Shown here: in pieces, positions 1 to 9,072 of the stretch | How the letters are laid out: each line of letters begins with the position of its first letter | How positions within the stretch are numbered: position 1 is the first letter of the stretch | DNA from: Phycisphaerales bacterium | GTDB lineage: Bacteria > Planctomycetota > Phycisphaerae > Phycisphaerales > UBA1924 | Reading direction: 5' to 3' | DNA: 64,000 nt | Assembly: GCA_007693785.1 (NCBI GenBank) | Contig: RECY01000028.1 | Span: forward strand, 124,001 to 188,000 | Notes under the pieces: model-generated | Told to the model about the DNA's origin: nothing | The model's database searches: none | The model's input: only the letters and a program-made list of their open reading frames with translations | Translations under genes and position numbers: made by a program

Positions 1-191
1 ATCGCCAGCGGGCGTCGCTCGGTGATCGCGCCGTGCGCCAGGTCGAGCACCGTCTGCATCGTGACGGCGTGGACCGTGACGCCGAAGAGCGTGCGCGACG
101 AGTCCTCCGGCGGGCGCACGGGGGGCCTGGGCGTCGTTGCGGGCGGGGCGGCCTGGGATGTCGGCGGGGCTTCGGCGTGCGGCACGTTCAT
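1..191 (-). CDS. WecG/TagA/CpsF-family glycosyltransferase, N-terminal part (cut by window edge)
   Basis: Only the first 63 codons lie in the window; the gene runs off the left edge. After a Pro/Ala-rich leader of about 35 residues, the stretch FGVTVHAVTMQTVLDLAHGA resembles the opening strand and helix of the WecG/TagA/CpsF family, which adds the second sugar (often ManNAc or ManNAcA) to a lipid-linked intermediate. The ATG at 191-189 overlaps the stop of the methyltransferase upstream (ATGA), so it is the last visible gene of the exopolysaccharide operon. The family call rests on a short segment, so it is moderate. Confidence 0.6.
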   Translation of the reverse strand, partial: MNVPHAEAPPTSQAAPPATTPRPPVRPPEDSSRTLFGVTVHAVTMQTVLDLAHGAITERRPLA

Positions 192-865
192 CCGATCGTC
201 CTCCCAAAGCCCTGGTACGCGACGTGGCTCTTGGTCAGCCCGAACATCCGCTCCTGCCAGATCTCGGCGCTCGGGAACGCCTCGCGCAGCTCGCGACGCG
301 TCATGAGCCGCACCTCGCGGACCGCCTGGATCGCGTCCTCCTTGTCCGGGCACGGCCCGCGCCACCCGCACCGACGCTTGCGGATCATCGCGACCCGGGC
401 CGATTCCGGCAGCCACTGCCAGCCCACCATATGAAAGTGCGGCTCCATCGGAAACCAATAATTCGGCGTCTGGATCCAGAACGCCGGCGCGACGCGTTGC
501 GTCTCCGACGCCATCTTCCGCTGCGCTTCCAGCGTGAACAGGTGCTCGATCACCGAGTTGCTGAACGCGACGTCGAACGACTGGTCGTCGAAGTCGGTCA
601 GCGCGGTCGCGTCGCCGACAACCGGGTGCAGGTTCTCGGCGATCTTGGGCTCGAGTTCTAGATTCACGACGGTGATCTGCACGTCGGCGCGGTCGGCCCA
701 GCCGCGGTTTTTCCAGAACGCCGAAGTGCCGCCCAGGTCGATGATCCGCACGGGCTTGGGCAGCCCGTCGATCAGCTCGCTGAAGAGCTGGAAGCGGCGT
801 GAGCGCATCCGGTTCCCGATCGAGTTCGGGTCGTTGGAGCTGGTGACTTTCTGCATCAGGGCCAT
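188..865 (-). CDS. SAM-dependent methyltransferase of the exopolysaccharide locus
   Basis: A 225-residue class I SAM-dependent methyltransferase. The glycine-rich binding loop is RIIDLGGTSAFW near residue 40, followed by an acidic strand end (NLELEP) and the post-II segment FDVAFSNSVIEHL, typical of small-molecule or sugar methyltransferases. The start at 865 was chosen because AGGAGG lies nine bases upstream; longer in-frame versions add only Arg-rich low-complexity sequence. It sits 22 bases after a GT2 gene and overlaps the WecG-like gene by four bases, so it probably methylates a sugar of the exopolysaccharide repeat unit or its lipid-linked precursor. The acceptor cannot be read from sequence. 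Confidence 0.85.
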   Translation of the reverse strand: MALMQKVTSSNDPNSIGNRMRSRRFQLFSELIDGLPKPVRIIDLGGTSAFWKNRGWADRADVQITVVNLELEPKIAENLHPVVGDATALTDFDDQSFDVAFSNSVIEHLFTLEAQRKMASETQRVAPAFWIQTPNYWFPMEPHFHMVGWQWLPESARVAMIRKRRCGWRGPCPDKEDAIQAVREVRLMTRRELREAFPSAEIWQERMFGLTKSHVAYQGFGRTIG

Positions 866-887
866 CGTGGCGTCCTCCTGTGTCGCG

Positions 888-1859
888 TTATGCGCATCCC
901 ACCGTCGCCGTGCTCGCGGTCGAGGGCGCGCCGCGGGTCCACCGTTCGCGCTGGGCCCAGACGGCGCCCCACGCCTTTGCTTGTTCGCTCGCGCCCGCAC
1001 GCCCGAAGCGGGCGGCCGCCTTGTACCCGAAGAAGCGGAGCAGCACCCGCACCCGCACCATCAGCAGCCCGAACGCAACTTGTGTCGGGCGCCAGTGCCG
1101 GTGCATCAGCGTCGTGCGCGCGATCAGCACCTTGGCAATCTTGTCCCCACGGACGCGCTCGCTCGCGCCGCCGTAGTGCACGATCGTGGCGTTTGGCGTC
1201 ACCATCGGCCTCGCGCCGAAGGCGTGGGCGCGCAGGCAGAGGTCGGCCTCCTCGCCGTACATAAAGAACGCCGGGTCGAAGCCGTCGAGCGCCGCCCAAA
1301 GCTCCCGCTCGATCAGGAAAAAGCATCCCGAGACGATATCGACCCGACGCACGCGGTCCCGCGCCCACCGCCCGAAGGTCTCGGGGTTGAACAGCTCCGA
1401 GCTCGCGAACAGCACGTTGAGCCCGAGGGCCTGCGTTGTGAGGCTCCAGCAGCTCTGGCGTCGCCAGCAGGAGGTGGGGTTGAGCGTGCCGTCGGCGAAG
1501 ACGGTGCGCCCGCCCCAGATCCGGGCGTCGGGGTGTTCGCGAGCGAAATCGAGGAGCTTATTGATCGCCCCGTCCCGGACGAGCGTGTCCGGGTTGAGCA
1601 GGAGCAGATACCGCCCGGTCGCCTCGCGGGCGGCGAGGTTGTTCGCGCCCGCGAAGCCGAGATTCTCGGGCGAGCGGATCAAGCGGAGATCGGGAAAGCT
1701 CTCCGCGATCGCGTCGGGCGAACCGTCCTCCGACGCGTTGTCGATCACGATCAGCTCGAAGGTCCCCGGGCGCGTCTGCTCGATCACCGAGCGCAGGCAC
1801 GCGAGCGTGAGCTCGCGCGTGTTGTACGAGACGACGATGATGGAAACATCGGGCGGCAT
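888..1859 (-). CDS. Glycosyltransferase family 2 (rhamnosyltransferase-like)
   Basis: A 323-residue GT-A fold transferase. It opens with VSIIVVSYNTRE, has ELIVIDNASEDGS for nucleotide binding, the metal-binding LLNPDT in place of DxD near residue 95, and GFDPAFFMYGEEADLCLRA, the ED-containing acceptor motif of WbbL-like rhamnosyltransferases. It likely transfers a sugar to the lipid-linked oligosaccharide on the cytoplasmic face. ATG at 1859 was preferred to the TTG four codons upstream because GAGGG stands five bases before it. It lies 21 bases after the acyltransferase gene in a tightly packed operon. Confidence 0.9.
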   Translation of the reverse strand: MPPDVSIIVVSYNTRELTLACLRSVIEQTRPGTFELIVIDNASEDGSPDAIAESFPDLRLIRSPENLGFAGANNLAAREATGRYLLLLNPDTLVRDGAINKLLDFAREHPDARIWGGRTVFADGTLNPTSCWRRQSCWSLTTQALGLNVLFASSELFNPETFGRWARDRVRRVDIVSGCFFLIERELWAALDGFDPAFFMYGEEADLCLRAHAFGARPMVTPNATIVHYGGASERVRGDKIAKVLIARTTLMHRHWRPTQVAFGLLMVRVRVLLRFFGYKAAARFGRAGASEQAKAWGAVWAQRERWTRGAPSTASTATVGCA

Positions 1860-1880
1860 GGTTTCCCTCAAACGGATCGG

Positions 1881-2822
1881 TCAGATCAGCCTTGCCAGCG
1901 GCGTTTTCTTGAGCACCGCGGCCGCGACAAAGGACAGCACCGTGACGACCCCCACCAGCAGAATCGATCGCGGCGGGATCACGCCCGTGCGCTCCACGAG
2001 GCTGATCAAGGCCGGGTGGACGAGGTAGACCCCGAACGATAACCCGCCGAGCCACGAGACGATCGGGCCCGCAGGAGCACGCGCCGCGAGGGTGACCATG
2101 AGCACCGCGACACCCGCGGCGTACGGGATCAGCAGCGCCCGGGCAATCAACCAATCCGATAGCGCGCACGAAACCAGGAACAACGCCGAAGCAACCCCGA
2201 TCAGCACCGCCCGGCGCACGCCCGCGGCGTGCGCGACGATCATCCCCGTGACCAGCCCGAGCGCCACCGACGGAGCCGTGAACGACCACTGCGCCAGCGG
2301 CGTGCCCGGGCGATGGCTCATCGCCCAGCAGATCAGCGGCGGGGAGAGCACCAGCGCGAATCCCATCACCCACCAGCAAGCGGCTGTCGCGCGGAGCGCT
2401 CCGGTCGCCGCGAGCGTGCCGGCAAGGCCCGTGACAACCAGAGCGTACGGCAGCCACCACAGGTGCAGCGCCGGGCCGGTCAACAGCATGACCGGCTCGA
2501 ACACCGTACCGATCGGCTCGCCGGCGGCGATTGCCTGACCCGACTTCAGCACCGCGTACACCGCCGACCAGAACAGCCACGGCACGCCCAGACGCGTCAC
2601 CCTTGAACGCCAGACGGCACCGACCGTCGTGCCGCTCCGCACGCGGATCGCGAACATGACAGAGAGCGCGGTGAGCAACGGGAGCCCGCCGTACGCGATC
2701 AGGTGTCCCGGTGCGGAGGCATGAAACCAGATAATCCCGACGCAGGCCGCGAGACGCGCCCACTCCGGCCCGGCCTCTCGCGACCGAGTCGCTTGTGAAC
2801 GCGGCGTGCTCGTCGGCGACAT
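1881..2822 (-). CDS. Acyltransferase family 3 membrane protein
   Basis: An integral membrane acyltransferase of about 313 residues, of the type that O-acetylates exopolysaccharide sugars. ARLAACVGIIWFHAS contains the conserved membrane-embedded His of the family (usually written R...D..RGhA..xVxxxH), and LSFGVYLVHPALISL matches the C-terminal FxxYLxH segment. About eight to ten hydrophobic helices follow. The start is uncertain: ATG 2822 has GGGGGA upstream, while a TTG at 2894 would overlap the stop of the preceding polymerase gene (TTGA). The gene lies between the Wzy-like polymerase and a GT2 gene. Confidence 0.85.
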   Translation of the reverse strand: MSPTSTPRSQATRSREAGPEWARLAACVGIIWFHASAPGHLIAYGGLPLLTALSVMFAIRVRSGTTVGAVWRSRVTRLGVPWLFWSAVYAVLKSGQAIAAGEPIGTVFEPVMLLTGPALHLWWLPYALVVTGLAGTLAATGALRATAACWWVMGFALVLSPPLICWAMSHRPGTPLAQWSFTAPSVALGLVTGMIVAHAAGVRRAVLIGVASALFLVSCALSDWLIARALLIPYAAGVAVLMVTLAARAPAGPIVSWLGGLSFGVYLVHPALISLVERTGVIPPRSILLVGVVTVLSFVAAAVLKKTPLARLI

Positions 2823-2890
2823 CGTGCTCGCATCCCCCAAGCTAGCGATCATGCGCACAAAACACTCATGCATACCGGGGAAGGGTGCTG

Positions 2891-4294
2891 TCAACGACGG
2901 GGGTGTGCCGGGCTCGGGTTCGGCCCGTTTCGTCGTTCCCTGTGTTCAGCCCGGGCCCGCACGTCCGTGGCCGTCCGCATCGAGCGGAGGCGAGCGCTCG
3001 CTTCGCGTCGGGACGCGAGGTATGTGCTGCCGATCATGCCGAGAGTGAGATACCAGAGCATGACGATCTGTCCGAAGTACGAGATACCGAAAAAGCTCGT
3101 GACGTGCGCGAACATGGTCGCGCCCAGCCCCCATATGAGCGCCGACCGCCAGCCGGACCACGCGGTGGCGCGGACGCTCCGCCCGAGCTCGATGAAACAG
3201 ATCACGATGATCGTGACGAACAGCGCCAGGCTGATAAACCCGGCCCGCACGCCTTCGAGGATGTACTGATTCGTGATATCGAACATCTGGTGCCCCCAGT
3301 GCCCGGTCGCCTGCGTGCCGAAGAGGGCCCATTCGGAGAAATTATTGATTGCTGAGTCGATGAGCCGGTACCGGTGGTAGCCGGTGTTGCCCGCGATCAG
3401 GTCTACACGGGAGATCAGGTGCCAGACCGGGTTGTTCATCGCGAAGTGCAGGCAGAACAGAACAACCGCCAGCCCGATTAGCATGTGGCGCAGATAGTGG
3501 CGAAGGAACCACATCGCACCGGCGAAGACGACCGCCGCCGTCGCGATCACCGGCGTGCTCGATGAGCAGAAGCCGATGACGGCCAGCCCGCAGAAAATTC
3601 CGATGATGCCGAGCACGCGCTGCAGCCCGCCCCGCCACCACAAGCTCGCCATCAGCGGCAAGACCGAGGCCCAGTAACACCCGGCGAGGATGCTGCTCGA
3701 GAACGCGCCCTGGCAGCGCAGCCTGCCGTGACGAACGATCGTCCGGTCGGGAACCCCGCCCATGACCGAGAACAGGTTGTTCCCTGTCTGTTTCTCAATC
3801 GCGAACGCGATCGCGGTCGGGATCGAGACGATCGCGAACGAGGTCGCGATGCGTGTGGCATCCTCGAGCGTGCGGATCGTGCAGCGGAAGAAGAAGTACA
3901 GCCCGATCGCGTCGTAGCTGACGCCGAGCTTGAAGATCAGGCTCTCGATGCTCCCGTAGTTGATCGTATAGAACAGCGTGCTCACGACCGCGTACAGGGT
4001 GACCGCGATATCCAGCGGGATGATCTTGTAGCCACGGTACTCGCCCCGGATGAGCAGGCGCGCCCAGCCGAACAGCACGAGGATGCGGATGAAGTCAAAG
4101 TCCGCCGGCCCGACCGCGATCCGCTGCCCGGCGGGGACCATGCACGAGAGCAGGATCATCGGGAGCACCGCCCAGCGGCGCGGCAGCACGAGCGTGAACG
4201 CGCCCAGGATCAGCAGCATCGCCAGCCCGACCGGGTGGACCGTGGTCCGCCCGCTCCACTCGACCACAACCTGTGCGAGCACGAATTCGGTCAC
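2891..4294 (-). CDS. O-antigen ligase/polymerase-like membrane protein (Wzy candidate)
   Basis: A 467-residue polytopic membrane protein with around eleven hydrophobic segments and a long periplasmic loop (roughly residues 265-345), the topology of Wzy/WaaL proteins. No short diagnostic motif exists for this family, so the call rests on topology and context: it sits among flippase, glycosyltransferase and acyltransferase genes and is the only polymerase-like protein in the locus. It would join repeat units on the periplasmic side. The start is GTG with GAGG six bases upstream. The C-terminal 40 residues are a charged Arg-rich tail. Confidence 0.75.
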   Translation of the reverse strand: MTEFVLAQVVVEWSGRTTVHPVGLAMLLILGAFTLVLPRRWAVLPMILLSCMVPAGQRIAVGPADFDFIRILVLFGWARLLIRGEYRGYKIIPLDIAVTLYAVVSTLFYTINYGSIESLIFKLGVSYDAIGLYFFFRCTIRTLEDATRIATSFAIVSIPTAIAFAIEKQTGNNLFSVMGGVPDRTIVRHGRLRCQGAFSSSILAGCYWASVLPLMASLWWRGGLQRVLGIIGIFCGLAVIGFCSSSTPVIATAAVVFAGAMWFLRHYLRHMLIGLAVVLFCLHFAMNNPVWHLISRVDLIAGNTGYHRYRLIDSAINNFSEWALFGTQATGHWGHQMFDITNQYILEGVRAGFISLALFVTIIVICFIELGRSVRATAWSGWRSALIWGLGATMFAHVTSFFGISYFGQIVMLWYLTLGMIGSTYLASRREASARLRSMRTATDVRARAEHRERRNGPNPSPAHPRR

Positions 4295-4340
4295 GCCGGG
4301 CCTCTACAGGTGCGCAGGATCCGTTTGATGGTCGATGGGC

Positions 4341-5234
4341 TCACCACGCCGGGGCCTCGATCCCGAGCACCCGGGCGACGCGTCGCCAGCGTCGGCGGAG
4401 CGTCCGTCGCCAGGGCGCATAGACGCGCGGGTCGTACGGGGCTTTCTGCACGAGCCGCGCCGAGCGACGGAGCTGCGCGTCCCAGGCCGCGAGCGAGCCC
4501 GCCCCGAAGTTCCGAGCGCTCAGCGGCATCATCCGTTCCAGGTCCTCGTCGCTCCGGATCATCGTGTGTGCCGAGCGAGGGTCGTCCATATGGTCCTGGA
4601 TCACCAGCGGGTAGGCCCAGCCGACGAGCCAGCCCGCCCGCGCGAGGCGGATCCAGTACTCCGTCGCGGAGTCGCCCTCGCCCAGGATCCCGTGTCGATC
4701 GATGCACGCACGCTTGAGCAGATAGCCCGAGCCGCCGACCCATGGGTTCCGGATCAGGCGGTGCCCGTTGCCGATGGTGACGGTCTTGTGCGCGCTCCGC
4801 TCGCTGGAGTAGTCCGCCTCCTGAAAGTGCCAGCAGGCGACGACGCCGAGCTTTGGCTCGCGCTCGTGCATCTCGCGGAACGTCTGGATCCACCCGTGCG
4901 GCACAAGGCAGTCGTCGTCCACCTTGGAGACGTACTGCCCTTCGCCCTCACGGTAGAGCCAGTTCGTGGGCTCGCGCAGGCGGACGTTCTCCGGGCTGTG
5001 GTGCACGCGGTGCAGGCGGGGGTGGCCCTCGAAGTCGCGGACGACGCCGAGCGTTTCCTGATCATCCCCGTTATGCCAGACCCACACGCGCGTGCGCTCG
5101 TCGGCCGTCGTGAGCAAGCGTTCCAGCGACAGTCGCGTGTACACCGGGCGGTTGTAGGTGATCATCAGCGCATCGACGGAGCCGTCGTCACGCTTTCCGC
5201 TGGTCGTGGGGGGAGTGGGTGTTGTGGCGTTCAC
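4341..5234 (-). CDS. Glycosyltransferase family 2
   Basis: A 297-residue GT-A transferase. VDALMITYNRPVYTRLSLE begins the nucleotide-binding half, and YVSKVDDDCLVPHGWI holds a clear DDD metal-binding motif near residue 107. The C-terminal 60 residues are Arg-rich and amphipathic, suggesting peripheral attachment to the inner membrane. Its ATG overlaps the stop of the nitroreductase-like gene (ATGA, 5231-5234), so the two are probably translationally coupled. It likely adds one sugar of the repeat unit; donor and acceptor are unknown. Confidence 0.88.
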   Translation of the reverse strand: MNATTPTPPTTSGKRDDGSVDALMITYNRPVYTRLSLERLLTTADERTRVWVWHNGDDQETLGVVRDFEGHPRLHRVHHSPENVRLREPTNWLYREGEGQYVSKVDDDCLVPHGWIQTFREMHEREPKLGVVACWHFQEADYSSERSAHKTVTIGNGHRLIRNPWVGGSGYLLKRACIDRHGILGEGDSATEYWIRLARAGWLVGWAYPLVIQDHMDDPRSAHTMIRSDEDLERMMPLSARNFGAGSLAAWDAQLRRSARLVQKAPYDPRVYAPWRRTLRRRWRRVARVLGIEAPAW

Positions 5235-6298
5235 GCCTGCCGCCCCCCGTTCTCCGGAGCGATCCAGACCAGCGTCTCGTCGGGGGACCGGCGCGCCGAC
5301 GCCGGCACGAGCGCATCGGGGTGGGGGCGTCCGACCGCGACGAAGAACAGAAAGATTTGCGTCTCGCGGATGCCCAGGAGGTGGCGCATCGCGCGGTCAC
5401 GCTCTACCGAAACCGACCAGTTCATCGCGACCGAGCCATAGCCCTGAGCCGTCAGCGAGAGCATGAACGGCATCGCGGCCAGCCCGCCATCGATGTACGC
5501 GAGGTTCCGCTGCTCGTGCCCGCTGTAGGCCCCGAAGTCGCTCGTAAGCGCACAGAGCAGCGGCGCGTCGGCCGCGAACCCGCCGCCGCCGGGCAACAAG
5601 GCGGCCGCTTCGCCGATCCGCGCGCGATCCTCGATCGCGACCACACCGAACGGCTGGCGGTTGCAGGCCGACGGCGCACGCAGCGCGTGCGTCATCGCCA
5701 GACGCACGGCCTCAATCGGCACCGGATCCGCCAAGAAACGCCGCACGCTCTGGCGAGCGCCCATCAGACGCTCAAACGACTCCAGCGTCCCGCTCGGGAG
5801 CGTTGCCGGCGCGCCCAGCGGTGTCTGAAACCCATTCATCGCTTCCGGGAGCTCAACATTCTCGAACGAACTCTGAAGACGATCACGCAAACCCACGAGC
5901 GTGTCGCGCTCGCCCGGATCGGCCGACTCGATGTCCCTATCCAGCGTCGTGAAATATGCCTGCGCCACGCCCGACGCCCAGAGATAGCTCGGGTGCTCCG
6001 CCCCCAGCAACCGGTGCGCACGCCCGAGCAGCATCGCCAGCTCGCGCATCACCGACTCCCCGAACCCGTGCCGACGCGCGGGCATCGAGAGGCCCTTCTC
6101 GATGCGGTGCGCGCACCGGTGCAGGCGGAAGCGGAGCGGCCGCGCCTCCTCCGCTTTCTGATACGCATCGACCGCCAGCATCATGCGCGCAAAATGATCG
6201 CCGTACATCGGGTACCGCGGCAGCAAGAGCCAACGCCCGATCGGCGTGCCCCCCAGCCGGCGCCTCGTGGCCTGCGCGAGCTTTCGAACCTGCGACAA
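5231..6298 (-). CDS. Nitroreductase-like protein in exopolysaccharide operon
   Basis: About 355 residues. The C-terminal half is nitroreductase-like: ARQSVRRFLADPVPIEAV is the FMN-phosphate-binding RxSxRxF element, SACNRQPFGVVAI the second FMN contact, and the final part has the GYGSVAMNWSV stretch. The N-terminal 150 residues are an extra, mostly helical region rich in Arg and Leu that is not in ordinary nitroreductases. The start is probably TTG 6298, four bases past the stop of the pyruvyl transferase gene with GGAGG nine bases upstream. It may act in redox modification of a sugar or a pyruvyl group, but the substrate is unknown. Confidence 0.75.
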   Translation of the reverse strand: MSQVRKLAQATRRRLGGTPIGRWLLLPRYPMYGDHFARMMLAVDAYQKAEEARPLRFRLHRCAHRIEKGLSMPARRHGFGESVMRELAMLLGRAHRLLGAEHPSYLWASGVAQAYFTTLDRDIESADPGERDTLVGLRDRLQSSFENVELPEAMNGFQTPLGAPATLPSGTLESFERLMGARQSVRRFLADPVPIEAVRLAMTHALRAPSACNRQPFGVVAIEDRARIGEAAALLPGGGGFAADAPLLCALTSDFGAYSGHEQRNLAYIDGGLAAMPFMLSLTAQGYGSVAMNWSVSVERDRAMRHLLGIRETQIFLFFVAVGRPHPDALVPASARRSPDETLVWIAPENGGRQA

Positions 6299-6302
6299 CG
6301 CC

Positions 6303-7505
6303 TCAGCCCTCCAGAAGATCCGTGGCGATCCGGAGCACGTCCTCCGCACCCGCACGCAGACGCCCGGCCGTCTGGTGCAGACGCTCGGACATCGTCCCGT
6401 CATCGTCGACGACCGCGGACACGACCGCCGACACGCCCTCGGGATCCGTCTCGGTCCCGAACAGCAGGTCCTTGAGCCCGAACTCGCCCATCAGCTCATC
6501 GTATTTATGCGACCAGCCCGCGACCGCCGTCGGCACGCCTTGCGCCAGAGCCCCCACGATCCCGTGATACCGCGAGCCCACCGTCGCGCTCGCACACCCG
6601 ATGATCGACTTGACTTCCCGTGCCGTCGCGTACCGATCAAACACCGCAACGCGATCGGACTCGCCGAGGCGTTCGTGCAGCGCACGGCAGGCCGCCCGAT
6701 CGTCCGGACGCCCCGCGCCCCTGCGGATCTCGTGCCCCAGGAGCAGCACCCGCGTGTCCTCGCGCTCCAGAATCAGGCGGCAAACCCGCTCCATCATCGC
6801 GCCATACGGCGCATCCCCCGGCTCGTCTTTCTCGAACATCCGCATGTTCGGCGTCACGCACACCGTCCGTCGCTCGGCGTGTGCGCCGCCGAACGCCGCG
6901 TCGATCAGCCCCCGCCCGACCTCCGGCCCGTCGCCCCGGAAGGCCCACGCGATGTCGTGCCCCTCGCGAACATTCGGGTGTCGCCCCTGGCAGATCCGGT
7001 CGAGCCATTCGAGTGAAGCCGCGTCGCGCACGAACGCCACCGTGACCACGTCCAGCAGCCGGCGCACGGCGTCGGCGATCCCCTCGCTCTCGAACGGCCC
7101 CCAGGCCTGCGGGAAGTACACCACCGGCTTGGACGCGCCGCGGAAGCGTCGCGCCAGCCCGACGTGACGAGCCGGGATCGCCGCGCCCCATCGATCGCTG
7201 AATTGATACCCCCCGACGTCCCACATCGCGCCGCAGCGCAGCAGCGTCCGCGCGGTGTCGACCTTATTCAGGATCGACCCAAGCCGTCCCGCGCGTGTCG
7301 GCGAGACGTATCGCAACCCTTCCTCCTGCGCCGAGGCCTGATCGCCGGGACGCAGCGAGGCGGTGACGCCCGAGCCGGGGAAGCGTTCGCGCACGGCCGC
7401 GCCTGCCGTCAGGAGCATCGCTTCGGCGCCCTTGTTCGCAAACCCGCCGCCGCGGATGAAGACGCTTGTGCGCTGTGCGTCGGATGATCCCGATGACTTT
7501 GCCAT
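6303..7505 (-). CDS. Polysaccharide pyruvyl transferase family protein
   Basis: A 400-residue protein of the polysaccharide pyruvyl transferase family (CsaB/WcaK-like), which ketal-links pyruvate from phosphoenolpyruvate to sugars. Diagnostic segments are the N-terminal RGGGFANKGAEAML, AMWDVGGYQFSD, VVYFPQAWGPF, and the C-terminal GCASATVGSRYHGIVGALAQGVP, which carries the conserved RxH. ATG 7505 gives an N terminus right at the first strand. A second family member lies two genes upstream (9069-10355), so two pyruvyl modifications, or one modification plus a different glycosyl step, may be encoded. Confidence 0.85.
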   Translation of the reverse strand: MAKSSGSSDAQRTSVFIRGGGFANKGAEAMLLTAGAAVRERFPGSGVTASLRPGDQASAQEEGLRYVSPTRAGRLGSILNKVDTARTLLRCGAMWDVGGYQFSDRWGAAIPARHVGLARRFRGASKPVVYFPQAWGPFESEGIADAVRRLLDVVTVAFVRDAASLEWLDRICQGRHPNVREGHDIAWAFRGDGPEVGRGLIDAAFGGAHAERRTVCVTPNMRMFEKDEPGDAPYGAMMERVCRLILEREDTRVLLLGHEIRRGAGRPDDRAACRALHERLGESDRVAVFDRYATAREVKSIIGCASATVGSRYHGIVGALAQGVPTAVAGWSHKYDELMGEFGLKDLLFGTETDPEGVSAVVSAVVDDDGTMSERLHQTAGRLRAGAEDVLRIATDLLEG

Positions 7506-7536
7506 AGACCTGAAATCCTGGGTGTTGTGCGGGCGC

Positions 7537-9072
7537 TTACGCCGGCAGTTCGCGTGTCGAATCGTTCTCGGTCGTGCGGTCGGCTGTGGCCTGCTCGTTC
7601 TTCGCAGGTGCCTTGGGCTTGCGCAGCTGGCGGACATTCATCAGCACCTCGCGAACATCGTCCCGGAACGCGACGAGGATCGTGATCGCGTACGCGGCCG
7701 CACCGCCCGCGATCAACGCGCCGAGCTCAAGCCCCAAGCGGAGCGCCGACGCCTCGGGGTCATGCGTGATCCAGAAGCCCATCGCGACGATCACGCCCGT
7801 CATCACGCCCGCACCGACCACCGCCGGGGTGAGCTGTCGGAGGACCTGCCACAGCCCGATCGGGACGAAGCGGTTCAACTCGCGGACCACGATCGGCGTC
7901 ATGATCAGCCGCCGGACGCTCATCGCCACCGCCACGCCGATCGCTCCGAACCCGAGCCCGATCAGCGTGCCGACGACGGCGAATACCGATCCGATCGCGT
8001 TGACTTTGAGCGCCGCCTTTGAACGCCCGGAGCCGAGAAGGGCCCCGGTGCCGAGGAAGTAGACCGGCGTGATCGCGGACCCGATCGCGAGCATCGCGAG
8101 CACCGGAGCCGCGGGGAGGAACTCGTCGCCGAACGCCAGCAGCACGCCGCGTTCGCTGAGCAGCGCCAGCCCCGCGAAGGTCGGGACGACCACGAGCGCG
8201 GTCAGGCGGATCCCGCCGAGCAACGCGCGGCGCAGCCGCTCCGGCTCGGCTTGCAGCTTGCTGAAGGCGGGCAGGCTCACCGAAGTCACGGTCCTGGTCA
8301 GCACCGTGACGAGCAGCTTCGCGATGCGGCTCGCGACCGCGTAATACCCGAGTTCGGTCGCGCCGAGCATGGACCCGATCAGCAGCTGATCCACCCGCCC
8401 GTTGACAAAGTCCAGCAGGTTGATCCCGAGCACATTGACGCTGTACCCGAGCAATTCCCGCAGCTTTCCCAGCGAGAACACTACGCGCGGGCGCCAATCC
8501 ACCGAGCACATCAGGATGACGGACCCGGTCGCGACGGTCGAGAGCTGCATCGCGACCAGCGACCACGCCCCGAAGCCGCGGAACGCCAGCGTGAGCCCCA
8601 CCGCGCCGCCGACCAAGCCGGAGACGGTCGCGCGGATCGCCAGGCTCCGGAACCGCATCGACCGCGTGAGCAGCGCCTCCGGCACGACCGCGAGCGCCGC
8701 GACCGGGCACCCGATCGCCATGACTTGCAGCAGCGGCGTCAGCCTCGACTCGCCGACCAGCACCGCGATCCACGGGGCCGCAAGCGCGAGCACGCCACCG
8801 AGCGCGAGGCTCAGAAGGATGTTCGCCCAGAACGCCGACTGTACGTGCTCATCGCTCAGATCCTTCCGCTGCACAATCGCCGTGCCGAGCCCGGCTTTCT
8901 GGATCGTTGTCAGCAGCAGCGTGAAGACGGTCGCGAACGCGACGAGCCCAAAATCTTCTGGCCCCACGATCCGCGCGAGCACCAAAAAGACCAGCGTCGC
9001 GATCGCCTCGGTCCCGAAGTTCTGCGTCGCGGACCAGACCACCCCCCGGGTTGTCCTGGCGCGAAGGCTCAA
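7537..9072 (-). CDS. Wzx-type polysaccharide flippase (MOP superfamily)
   Basis: A 511-residue membrane protein with about twelve to fourteen helices, matching the WzxC-like branch of the MOP exporter superfamily. The start contains the characteristic GVVWSATQNFGTEAIATLVF and LARIVGPEDFGLVAFATVF. It would flip the lipid-linked repeat unit across the inner membrane. TTG 9072 overlaps the stop of the upstream gene (TTGA) and has GGAG seven bases before it, so it was chosen over longer frames. The last 30 residues are a charged cytoplasmic tail. Confidence 0.9.
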   Translation of the reverse strand: MSLRARTTRGVVWSATQNFGTEAIATLVFLVLARIVGPEDFGLVAFATVFTLLLTTIQKAGLGTAIVQRKDLSDEHVQSAFWANILLSLALGGVLALAAPWIAVLVGESRLTPLLQVMAIGCPVAALAVVPEALLTRSMRFRSLAIRATVSGLVGGAVGLTLAFRGFGAWSLVAMQLSTVATGSVILMCSVDWRPRVVFSLGKLRELLGYSVNVLGINLLDFVNGRVDQLLIGSMLGATELGYYAVASRIAKLLVTVLTRTVTSVSLPAFSKLQAEPERLRRALLGGIRLTALVVVPTFAGLALLSERGVLLAFGDEFLPAAPVLAMLAIGSAITPVYFLGTGALLGSGRSKAALKVNAIGSVFAVVGTLIGLGFGAIGVAVAMSVRRLIMTPIVVRELNRFVPIGLWQVLRQLTPAVVGAGVMTGVIVAMGFWITHDPEASALRLGLELGALIAGGAAAYAITILVAFRDDVREVLMNVRQLRKPKAPAKNEQATADRTTENDSTRELPA

